DNA from: Planctomycetaceae bacterium
GTDB taxonomy: Bacteria > Planctomycetota > Planctomycetia > Planctomycetales > Planctomycetaceae
Direction: 5' to 3'
DNA length: 5,682 nt
Assembly: GCA_003503535.1 (NCBI GenBank)
Contig: DOCI01000106.1
Span: 1,676 to 7,357, forward strand
Shown: piece after piece, positions 1-5,682 of the stretch
Position numbering within the stretch: the stretch's first letter is position 1
Layout of the letters: each line of letters opens with the position of its first letter
The notes under the pieces: generated by a model
Seen by the model: the letters and a program-made list of their open reading frames with translations, nothing else
Told to the model about the DNA's origin: nothing
The model's database searches: none
Program-made: the position numbers and the translations under genes

Positions 1-1173
1 GAACTCACCGGCCCAAATGACGAGCGTATCTTCCAGTAGTCCCCTTGCTTTCAAATCCTGCAGTAAGGCAGTGACTGGTAGATCCGTCGCCTGACAGCTC
101 TCCTCAAGCGAATTCTTCAGCATAAAATGGTGATCCCATTTTGTGGGGGCAGTAATTTCGATGAACCGCACTCCGGCTTCGGCCATTCTGCGGGCGAGCA
201 AACATTGTCGTCCAAATAAATCTGTCGGAAGCCCGGCCCCAATCCCGTAGAGACTTTGCGTCACTTCCGTTTCTGTGGAAATATCGAGTAATTCAGGAAC
301 TTCGCCCTGCATACGGAAAGCAAGTTCAAAAGACTCAATAGCCCCTTCCACTTCCGGATGGAATTGATCCTTCTGCAGTTTGTGCAGATTGAGATCGCGA
401 ATCAGATCAAGCTGGGTCCGCTGCTCTCGGAGAGAATATTTGGAATTTCCGATGTTCTTGAGCGGTGGTCCCGGTTCGGAATCGACACCGAGTAAGCTCG
501 CATAGAATCCCGGGATCTGATTGGTCCCAATTTTCGTTGCTTGGCAAATCGAAGGAAGAAAGGCATTGCCGAAGTTCTGGGAACCCCCATTATCCGAAGG
601 GGGATTGAGCGTGACGAAGCCAGGCAGATTCTCGTTCTCCGTCCCCAATCCATATAGCGACCAGGAACCGAGCGAGGGTCGCGTAAACTGAAAACTGCCG
701 GTATGCATTTGCAGAAAGGCTTGTGAGTGGTTGGGCAAATCAGTGCGCATGCTTTTGATGAAACAGAGATCGTCTGCCATTGTTGAAAGATGCGGCATGA
801 GTTCAGAAACCCATTGACCGGATTCCCCATGCTGAGCGAATTTGAATGGAGAGCCCATCAGGGATGCGTTACCGCGGAGCGAACTTTCGGCCGTTTCCTG
901 ACCCGACTTGCTTTGCAGTTTCGGTTTGTAGTCGAACAAATCCACGTGCGAGGGACCGCCCTGCATGCACAGAAAAATGACTCTCTTCGCCCGGGCAGGA
1001 AAGTGCGTTGGCTTGGGTGCCAAACCCGCTCCTGCTGGCGAAGTGCCGGCGCGAGCCACTTCCTGTTGAGCAAGTCCGGAAAATGCCAGATAGCCGAACC
1101 CGGACGCCAGCGACTTCAAAGTGCCGCGACGCGAGAACGAGGAAGGCATGCTGTTGAGTGGTTGGGCTGTCAT
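1..1173 (-). CDS. DUF1501 family protein with Tat-type signal, C-terminus cut off by the window edge
   Basis: DUF1501 (PF07394) proteins are exported and related to the alkaline phosphatase/sulfatase fold; their reaction is not established. The frame is open without interruption from the ATG at 1173 to base 1, giving 391 residues; I expect roughly 50-100 more outside the window. Residues 14-20 read SRRGTLK, a twin-arginine motif with T in place of the usual F, followed by a hydrophobic stretch (about 21-35) and a possible cleavage site ARA at 40-42. Family hallmarks appear in order: CMQGGPSHVDLFD at 69-81, NHSQAFLQMHTG at 148-159, PSLGSWSLYGLG at 166-177, LPGFVTL near 183-189, WDHH at 346-349 and LVIWAGEF at 384-391. 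The start is supported by AGGA eight bases upstream; Met9 is an alternative without a visible ribosome binding site. It follows the PSCyt1/DUF1549/DUF1553 gene, its usual partner in planctomycetes, but after a 247-base spacer. The family call is firm; the function is unknown. Confidence 0.95.
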   Translation of the reverse strand, partial: MTAQPLNSMPSSFSRRGTLKSLASGFGYLAFSGLAQQEVARAGTSPAGAGLAPKPTHFPARAKRVIFLCMQGGPSHVDLFDYKPKLQSKSGQETAESSLRGNASLMGSPFKFAQHGESGQWVSELMPHLSTMADDLCFIKSMRTDLPNHSQAFLQMHTGSFQFTRPSLGSWSLYGLGTENENLPGFVTLNPPSDNGGSQNFGNAFLPSICQATKIGTNQIPGFYASLLGVDSEPGPPLKNIGNSKYSLREQRTQLDLIRDLNLHKLQKDQFHPEVEGAIESFELAFRMQGEVPELLDISTETEVTQSLYGIGAGLPTDLFGRQCLLARRMAEAGVRFIEITAPTKWDHHFMLKNSLEESCQATDLPVTALLQDLKARGLLEDTLVIWAGEF

Positions 1174-1181
1174 TGATGTTA

Positions 1182-1185
1182 TCCT
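1182..1185 (-). promoter_or_regulatory. Ribosome binding site of the DUF1501 gene
   Basis: The minus strand reads AGGA here, eight bases before the ATG at 1173. This supports Met1 rather than Met9 as the start, because no purine-rich site precedes Met9. Confidence 0.6.
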
Positions 1186-1320
1186 GAAAAATGTTAAGTG
1201 TGTTCAGTCGTGCATTGCTTAAAATTGATTGGGTTTATTGAACCGGATTTCATAATCGAGTGTTGTTTTGATGTGGTGGCAAGTTGACGATCGAATGCGT
1301 AGCAGCCCTTCATGCACAGT

Positions 1321-1348
1321 CTCTCAACCCTCAACTCTAAACTCTAAA
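1321..1348 (-). repeat. Degenerate tandem heptamer array, four units (TTKAGRG)
   Basis: Read on the minus strand, four consecutive seven-base units are TTTAGAG, TTTAGAG, TTGAGGG and TTGAGAG. The first two are identical and the others differ at one or two positions. The phase is unbroken over 28 bases, and the array ends abruptly on both sides. It resembles the short TTTAGGG-like intergenic tracts that I recall from planctomycete genomes, a recollection I have not checked. It does not overlap either flanking gene. Confidence 0.8.
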
Positions 1349-1350
1349 CC

Positions 1351-1419
1351 TGATCCGAAACCGCACTAAATTCTTCGACAAGCTCTCGAATATTCGCGGG
1401 TTCATTAGGAAACGGATCA
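1351..1419. repeat. Nested inverted repeat directly after the PSCyt1/DUF1553 stop codon
   Basis: TGATCCG at 1351-1357 is the exact reverse complement of CGGATCA at 1413-1419, which ends two bases from the stop codon. Inside lies a smaller stem, TTCGA at 1374-1378 with TCGAA at 1386-1390 and a seven-base loop. The second arm overlaps a perfect ten-base palindrome, CGAATATTCG, at 1387-1396. In RNA this could fold as a long-range stem with an inner hairpin. The stems are short and no T-run follows, so it is not a standard terminator. Chance occurrence of a seven-base inverted pair over this distance is not negligible. Confidence 0.4.
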
Positions 1420-1420
1420 T

Positions 1421-3952
1421 TCAATCAATGTTTCGAAATTCGGCCGCAGAGAACAATGCCTGACAGAAACTGCTCAAGCGAGGATTTGGTGAGTCCGTTT
1501 CATCTAACGACATAGGGTCATCTGATTCAGAGGTAAGAAAATAGAGAGTGCGTTCCAGCTCATACTGGTCCGGCTCGCGGCAATAGCAGAGACGATAAGC
1601 ACGCTTAACGATTTCGTTTTCAGAATCGGACTCTTCTTGAAGTCGAGCCGCAAATGCCTCCGAACGTTCCAGCACAAACGAGCTGTTCATCAGATACAAG
1701 GCCTGGACCGGAACATTGGTCGTTTCTCGATCGCCTGTCACCAAACTCGGTTCGGCAAAGTCGAACAGATCCAGAACGTCTGGCAATCGATCCCGAATGA
1801 CGGGAAGATACACCGACCGGTTCAGCGAACCGTCCAAATCATTGGGGAGTCGCTTATCGAGGCCAATCAATGAAATTGGCTTATCCATGATGACTCGTCC
1901 GACCAATGAGGCGGCCGGTCGTGAGGTATCCAACTCGTCTGTCACAAACAGCATCGCATCCCGGATGCATTCGGCACTCAATCGTTGCTTCGGCATTCGC
2001 CAGAGAAATCGGTTATCGGGATCTTCGAGAAATAAGGACTCGTTGTAGTCAGAAGCCTGTCGATAGGTTCGGGTCAACACCAACCGTTTCACTAGTTTTT
2101 TGAGTGACCAGCCTCCGTCAACAAATTTGATGGCAAGATTGTCGAGTAGCTCTGGATGGGAGGGAGTCTCACCAGTCGTGCCAAAATCATCGACGGTACG
2201 GACCAGCCCCGCTCCAAAAAGATGATGCCAGACTCGATTGACAAAGACGCGGCTGGTGAGCGGGTGCTGAGGATCCGTCAGCCATTGCGCCAATTGCAAT
2301 CGCCCACTCTGATCCTCGGGAATTGTTTGTTCCTCTTGGAAATCGAAGGCACGAGGGAATGCGCGAGGAACTTCTGCTCCCGGTCGATCGACTTCGCCTC
2401 GCGCCAATAAATGAGCATTAATCATCGTCTCTCGATCCAGCGCTCCCATGGCCACCGGCACTGCTTTTCCTTGATCATCCAGCTTGTCGAATTCTCCTTC
2501 TATGCCTCCCGTTCGCCAGAGATTCCCCAAGGCTTCCTGGATCGTGAAGGTTCTTTTAGGCTTCTTCCCGCTGAAGACGGCTTTCAGAGCAGCATCCATT
2601 TCTGCACGTTCCGCTTTGAGTTCAACCAGTTGCTCCTGCATCTTCTGGAATTTCTTTTCCGGCAAAGAGGGATGCAGGACGACATCGCCGATTACTCGCG
2701 GCAACCGAATTAAATCGCCTCCCTGGTTACTGGCAGGAGAGATATGCGTGCCGAAAAATGTTTTTGTGCTTTTGAAAACTCCCGCCAATGCATAATAATC
2801 CTGCATCGCGAACGGATCGAATTTGTGATCGTGGCAGCGGGCGCAGGCGACCGAACTGGCCAACAGAGCGCGGGTTAAACTGTCGATTTGTTCGTCGATG
2901 ATGTCGGCTTCAAACTGCTTGTGGCTCATTTCGCCGAGGGGCTTTGTCCCGACGGCCAGAAATCCGGTTGCGACCAGCAGCCTCGCCCGCTCTGCAGCTG
3001 AAACGGACGGCAACAAGTCCCCCGCAATCTGCTCTGTCAGGAATCTGTTATACGGGATATCCGCATTGACAGAGTCAATCACGTAGTCGCGATATCGCCA
3101 CGCAAAAGGAAAGGAATTGTTGGCATCCTTCCCGCTTGATTCTCCGAAGCGAGCGACATCCAACCACTTCCGGCCCCAATGCTCCCCAAATCTGGGAGAC
3201 TCAAGCAGGGTGTCAACTTCCTCCGCGATAGCAAAATCAGCTCCCCGGTTATCCCATGTCTGCAAGAAATTGGATAGATCTGCCGGAGAAGGCGGAAGAC
3301 CGACGAGATCGAAATATAAGCGTCGCAGCAGCACATGCGGGGAGGCATCTGAAGAGGGTTGCAGACCCTGCTGAGTCAAACCACGACGAATAAAATGATC
3401 GACTTCATCGCGAGGCCAACCAGGTTCAGCGACTTCGGGGACTGTAGAATGTTGCGGCGATTGATAGGACCAATGAGTCCGAGCGGTATCCATTCCGGAC
3501 CATTCAGCATCTGCCTTTTCGGAACTGGCTTCACGAGGATCGGGAGCACCCATCTTGATCCATTGACGAAAATCGTGCAGTACATCAGCGGAAAGCTTCG
3601 ATTGTTCCGGTGGCATTTTAAGATCGACATCCTGATGCGTAATGGCAGTCAGCAAGAGACTGGCTTCCGGATGCTCAGGGACCACAGAGAGTCCGCGTCC
3701 GCCGCCAGCACGTGTCGCTTCGCGATCATCAAGTCGCAAGCCGCCTTCCGCAAGTCCCGACTTCAGAGAATGGCAGTCGTAGCAATGCTTGATTAATACG
3801 GGCCGAATCTTCGATTCGAAAAATGACAGTTCCGCTGTCGAGTACTCAGCAGCGAGACTCGGTTCTGCCAATGTCCGCGGTTCTGCCGCCATGCTTGCAG
3901 CAGCGAATAGCAACGAAGCAAATGCTGCAGAAAATAACTTGAGGAAATTCAT
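1421..3952 (-). CDS. Secreted PSCyt1 / DUF1549 / DUF1553 protein (planctomycete cytochrome-type)
   Basis: This complete 843-residue protein has a Sec signal peptide (residues 1 to about 22; hydrophobic LFSAAFASLLFAAAS, cleavage near MAA). A PSCyt1 cytochrome-like domain follows at about 45-140, with heme motif CYDCH at 57-61 and KMPPEQ at 112-117, where Met113 could be the distal ligand. DUF1549 spans about 180-400: VDHFI at 184-188, LRRLYFDLVGLPPSP at 209-223, HWGRKWLDVARF at 258-269, and a second CxxCH motif, CARCHDHKFDP, at 370-380. A charged, probably helical linker (431-460) leads to DUF1553 at about 552-830, with LTSRVFVNRVWHHLFGAGLV at 565-584, ETPSHPELLD at 595-604 and CREPDQYEL near 791-799. 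No LamG domain is inserted, as occurs in some longer relatives. The biochemical role is unproven; heme binding is predicted only from the motifs. The start abuts the preceding stop codon, with GGGAG seven bases upstream. Confidence 0.97.
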   Translation of the reverse strand: MNFLKLFSAAFASLLFAAASMAAEPRTLAEPSLAAEYSTAELSFFESKIRPVLIKHCYDCHSLKSGLAEGGLRLDDREATRAGGGRGLSVVPEHPEASLLLTAITHQDVDLKMPPEQSKLSADVLHDFRQWIKMGAPDPREASSEKADAEWSGMDTARTHWSYQSPQHSTVPEVAEPGWPRDEVDHFIRRGLTQQGLQPSSDASPHVLLRRLYFDLVGLPPSPADLSNFLQTWDNRGADFAIAEEVDTLLESPRFGEHWGRKWLDVARFGESSGKDANNSFPFAWRYRDYVIDSVNADIPYNRFLTEQIAGDLLPSVSAAERARLLVATGFLAVGTKPLGEMSHKQFEADIIDEQIDSLTRALLASSVACARCHDHKFDPFAMQDYYALAGVFKSTKTFFGTHISPASNQGGDLIRLPRVIGDVVLHPSLPEKKFQKMQEQLVELKAERAEMDAALKAVFSGKKPKRTFTIQEALGNLWRTGGIEGEFDKLDDQGKAVPVAMGALDRETMINAHLLARGEVDRPGAEVPRAFPRAFDFQEEQTIPEDQSGRLQLAQWLTDPQHPLTSRVFVNRVWHHLFGAGLVRTVDDFGTTGETPSHPELLDNLAIKFVDGGWSLKKLVKRLVLTRTYRQASDYNESLFLEDPDNRFLWRMPKQRLSAECIRDAMLFVTDELDTSRPAASLVGRVIMDKPISLIGLDKRLPNDLDGSLNRSVYLPVIRDRLPDVLDLFDFAEPSLVTGDRETTNVPVQALYLMNSSFVLERSEAFAARLQEESDSENEIVKRAYRLCYCREPDQYELERTLYFLTSESDDPMSLDETDSPNPRLSSFCQALFSAAEFRNID

Positions 3953-4912
3953 TTACCTGCTCCCGGAATCTTCTAATGGATATTCCGCATTGAATTCGTG
4001 TGTTCTGACTTTGGCATTCCCATCAAGATGAGCTGACAATTTATATTGCTCATCTCCCAGATGATCGGTGTCAATCAATGTGAATGTGATCGTCCCCCGA
4101 CGCTGCCCCCCATCGACAGTCCACAAAACCAACTTCGCGAGAGTCCCCGAGTGATCGACTTCGAACAAAGCAGTCGAGATCAGCGGATGTGTGTGACCTT
4201 CTTTGAGCGATGCCCAAACGACCGACCCGCGCGCCTGCGTTGCTGAAAATTTTTCGCTCCCCTGCGGACCCGAGTCGATTCGCAGATCAAAATCGGCCAG
4301 CACATTTTCGACCAGTGTGGGAAAAGTCATCGAATTGACCGCGCAGTACATTTCGATGTGATCGGGGAGCTTTTCACCTTCCTTGCCGAATCGAATCCCG
4401 GTGGTGCGATTCGGGCTGACCCAGGCTTTGCCTTTCTCGTCCCGACCGTACACGATCTCGATGTCGCCGACTTTTGAATCGGCCCAAAAGCGATCTCCTC
4501 GTGTCCAAAGGACCGTTTCCGAGGGAGCGCGCAGAATATTGCGACCATCCCAATAGTCAGGATCGGGAGAGAACAACACTCGATAGCAGCGATCCACCGG
4601 TCGGGAATGAACAGAATAAGCATCTCGCAAAACCGTTGCTGCCTGAATCTGCCACGGACCGAGCGAACGTCCGCCAAGAAAAGCGAGCACGATCGACATC
4701 ACAGTAACCGCTGAGATTACCAGTCGACGTGGGAACCAGATCCGGTTGGGCAATTTCGGTCGGGAATCAACAAGCCCAAGCTGACACGTCACCCGACCAG
4801 CGAACTTTGCGACGTCAACCTGTTGAGAGACATGGTCGAGATAGTCACCCACAAGTTTGTTTGTGGCATGCTTGTCTAACGCATTAGATTTTGGATATTG
4901 AGGATCGGTCAT
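3953..4912 (-). CDS. Single-pass membrane protein of unknown family, candidate regulator of the adjacent sigma factor
   Basis: I do not recognise a named family in this 319-residue protein. Residues 1-62 are polar, with a basic patch (PRR, 61-63) just before one hydrophobic segment at about 64-81 (LVISAVTVMSIVLAFLGG). The remaining roughly 235 residues are mixed and strand-rich, with repeated aromatic and glycine turns such as LWTRGDRFWADSKVGD (135-150) and YGRDEKGKAWVSPNRTTGIRF (155-175). These hint at a LolA/RseB-like beta sheet, which is only an impression. The positive-inside rule puts the N-terminus in the cytoplasm and the large domain outside. The N-terminal part contains LVGDYLDHVSQQVD (20-33), loosely like the first helix of anti-sigma domains, but it lacks the HxxxCxxC zinc motif; the only cysteines are at 43, 109 and 190. 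The start lies five bases after the sigma factor stop, and no strong ribosome binding site is seen (GGAAA about 12 bases upstream). An anti-sigma or FecR-like role is inferred from position and topology only. Confidence 0.88.
   Translation of the reverse strand: MTDPQYPKSNALDKHATNKLVGDYLDHVSQQVDVAKFAGRVTCQLGLVDSRPKLPNRIWFPRRLVISAVTVMSIVLAFLGGRSLGPWQIQAATVLRDAYSVHSRPVDRCYRVLFSPDPDYWDGRNILRAPSETVLWTRGDRFWADSKVGDIEIVYGRDEKGKAWVSPNRTTGIRFGKEGEKLPDHIEMYCAVNSMTFPTLVENVLADFDLRIDSGPQGSEKFSATQARGSVVWASLKEGHTHPLISTALFEVDHSGTLAKLVLWTVDGGQRRGTITFTLIDTDHLGDEQYKLSAHLDGNAKVRTHEFNAEYPLEDSGSR
3960..3964 (-). promoter_or_regulatory. Ribosome binding site of the PSCyt1/DUF1553 gene, inside the preceding gene
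   Basis: GGGAG on the minus strand lies seven bases before the ATG at 3952. It falls within the last codons of the 319-residue membrane protein, whose TAA stop touches the ATG. This arrangement favours translational coupling of the two genes. Confidence 0.65.
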
Positions 4913-4917
4913 GGTAT

Positions 4918-5499
4918 TTAATTTTCCAGATACTCTTGAAGTTGCTCCTCCAGATGCGAACGAGCTCTGTGAAGCAGAACCCGGACATTCCCGGGAGTCA
5001 TTTCGAGGATCTCGGCGATTTCACGCGAGGAATGCCCTAGAGTACTCAATTCGATGGCGGCCCGCTGATCCACTGGCAACTCCACCAGCGCCAGATCAAC
5101 AGCAACCGCCAATTCGTTTCCGATTGCTAATTCCAATGGACTGCGACACTTCTTCTCGACGGGTTCAACCACCAAGCCGGAAACAGGAGGTTTTCGGCTT
5201 GTCCAGTTAATACAAGAATTAGTGATGGATCGAAACAGAATTCGAGTTCCGTCCCGCTCCAAATTATATTGTTCAGTTTTCGCGAAAAGTCTCTGGTAGC
5301 AGTCCTGAACGAGATCCTCAGCAACACTGACGTCCCGCACGAGGCTAATCGCATACGCGAGCGCACGGGGAGCGGTGTCCACCACCCACTCCGTGATCGC
5401 CTCATTTTTAATACTACGCGTCAAGAAAAAGAACTCTTTCCAGATGCCAAACCGCTGTCCGATCAAACATCGAGAGAACCAGCTATATTGTGACAACAC
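4918..5499 (-). CDS. ECF-type RNA polymerase sigma factor (sigma-70 family)
   Basis: It directs RNA polymerase to specific promoters in the cytoplasm. Region 2 spans about residues 40-103: the core helix is AEDLVQDCYQRLF (60-72), and the -10 recognition helix is ILFRSITNSCINWTSRK (87-103). Region 4 spans about 124-190: LPVDQRAAIELSTLGHSSREIAEI (141-164) followed by the recognition helix TPGNVRVLLHRARSHL (168-183). Regions 1 and 3 are absent, as usual for ECF factors. The longest frame starts at a GTG at 5499 and gives 193 residues, but no ribosome binding site precedes it and the first 25 residues look unlike this family. A TTG at 5424, with GGAAAGAG nine bases upstream, would give 168 residues. 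There is no in-frame ATG before region 2. The gene heads a tight minus-strand cluster. A role in controlling the genes downstream is likely but not shown. Confidence 0.93.
   Translation of the reverse strand: MLSQYSWFSRCLIGQRFGIWKEFFFLTRSIKNEAITEWVVDTAPRALAYAISLVRDVSVAEDLVQDCYQRLFAKTEQYNLERDGTRILFRSITNSCINWTSRKPPVSGLVVEPVEKKCRSPLELAIGNELAVAVDLALVELPVDQRAAIELSTLGHSSREIAEILEMTPGNVRVLLHRARSHLEEQLQEYLEN
5434..5441 (-). promoter_or_regulatory. Possible ribosome binding site for an internal TTG start of the sigma factor
   Basis: GGAAAGAG on the minus strand sits nine bases before an in-frame TTG at 5422-5424. It is a partial match to the anti-Shine-Dalgarno sequence, but better than anything before the GTG at 5499. 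If used, the sigma factor loses 25 atypical N-terminal residues. Confidence 0.35.
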
Positions 5500-5682
5500 A
5501 AACCACGAGGAAACGTTACAGTATAAATAGGAACTTCGTCCAATTTTACTAATAATTATTCAAGACCCACTATTAAGAACTCCTAACAAAACGATTGCTC
5601 GGGAGCTGATTACGCAGTTGGCTAGTTTCAGGAATGCTTTGTGGGTGCTGGCGGTGCGGTCCAGGGCTTACGCACCGATTGC
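5500..5682. other. AT-rich leader region upstream of the sigma factor gene
   Basis: No supported gene lies here. A minus-strand frame is open from the window edge to a TAA at 5573-5575 (36 codons), but it shows no recognisable protein sequence. The stretch at about 5520-5580 is AT-rich and contains a perfect ten-base palindrome, AATAATTATT (5551-5560). It also holds a minus-strand TATACT (5520-5525) that resembles a -10 box but has no good -35 at the right distance. The promoter of the whole gene cluster probably lies here, but its exact position cannot be fixed from the sequence. Confidence 0.5.
5652..5677. repeat. Hairpin-forming inverted repeat, REP-like, at the window edge
   Basis: CGGTGCG (5652-5658) pairs exactly with CGCACCG (5671-5677) around a 12-base loop. 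The stem is GC-rich in an otherwise AT-rich leader, and no T-run follows on either strand. It could be a dispersed intergenic repeat or the 3' structure of a gene beyond the window. Whether it recurs in the genome cannot be judged from one copy. Confidence 0.5.

Larger units (their letters stand above)
1174..1420. other. 247-base structured spacer between the PSCyt1/DUF1553 and DUF1501 genes
   Basis: No credible gene lies here. The longest minus-strand candidate I traced is a 22-codon frame (1405 down to 1337) that runs into the heptamer repeat. Next to the upstream stop codon is a nested inverted repeat (1351-1419), then a four-unit heptamer array (1321-1348), then about 140 bases of less structured, AT-leaning DNA leading to the DUF1501 ribosome binding site. 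I found no hairpin followed by a T-run, so no canonical terminator, and no convincing -35/-10 pair. The spacer contrasts with the 0- and 5-base junctions upstream in the same gene group. It could hold a separate promoter for DUF1501, or it could simply be where repeats have accumulated. Confidence 0.7.

Noticed and set aside
402..830. Minus-strand open frame of 142 codons
   Set aside because: It overlaps the DUF1501 gene in another frame of the same strand. The DUF1501 frame carries the family motifs across this stretch.
790..1176. Plus-strand open frame of 128 codons opposite the DUF1501 gene
   Set aside because: It lies wholly antisense to a clearly conserved coding sequence, encodes no recognisable motif and has shadow-like composition.
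1337..1405. 22-codon minus-strand frame in the spacer
   Set aside because: It is too short, runs into the heptamer repeat and has no recognisable content.
3359..3796. Plus-strand open frame of 145 codons opposite the PSCyt1 domain region
   Set aside because: It is antisense to the PSCyt1/DUF1549 coding sequence and has no motif, so it is a shadow frame.
5488..5501. Short inverted repeat TTGTG/CACAA over the GTG start
   Set aside because: Five-base arms in AT-rich DNA are expected by chance, and they match no operator that I know.
5530..5536. GGAACTT on the plus strand, resembling an ECF -35 element
   Set aside because: It points away from the sigma gene, and no matching -10 is found 15-17 bases downstream.
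5573..5680. Minus-strand frame open from the window edge, as a possible end of an upstream gene
   Set aside because: Its 36 codons show no family resemblance and run through the hairpin repeat, so noncoding DNA is more likely. The base sequence beyond the edge would settle it.

Overview
The window looks like chromosomal DNA of a planctomycete (phylum Planctomycetota). The basis is gene content: a large protein combining the planctomycete cytochrome domain PSCyt1 with DUF1549 and DUF1553, followed by a DUF1501 protein. This pairing is greatly expanded in Planctomycetota and some relatives. No genus can be assigned from the sequence alone.

All four genes lie on the minus strand, so the window reads right to left. 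A 183-base AT-rich leader (5500-5682), with a REP-like hairpin at the window edge, precedes an ECF-type RNA polymerase sigma factor (4918-5499). After 5 bases comes a 319-residue single-pass membrane protein of unrecognised family (3953-4912). Its stop codon directly abuts the start of an 843-residue secreted PSCyt1/DUF1549/DUF1553 protein (1421-3952). A 247-base spacer (1174-1420) holds a degenerate heptamer array and a nested inverted repeat. Then comes a DUF1501 protein with a Tat-type signal (1173 to the left edge), cut off by the window at residue 391.

The first three genes are packed tightly enough to be one translationally coupled operon. The simplest reading is a cell-surface regulatory and effector module. 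The sigma factor would be controlled by the membrane protein next to it (an anti-sigma or FecR-like role, inferred from position and topology only). The two exported proteins would carry out the extracytoplasmic work. The substrate and reaction of the PSCyt1/DUF1501 pair are not established; links to breakdown of complex or sulfated polymers are hypotheses. DUF1501 may be co-transcribed by read-through or may have its own promoter in the spacer.

No RNA genes, CRISPR arrays, insertion sequences or transposases were seen. The most novel elements are the unassigned 319-residue protein as a candidate sigma regulator and the structured repeat-bearing spacer between the two effector genes.
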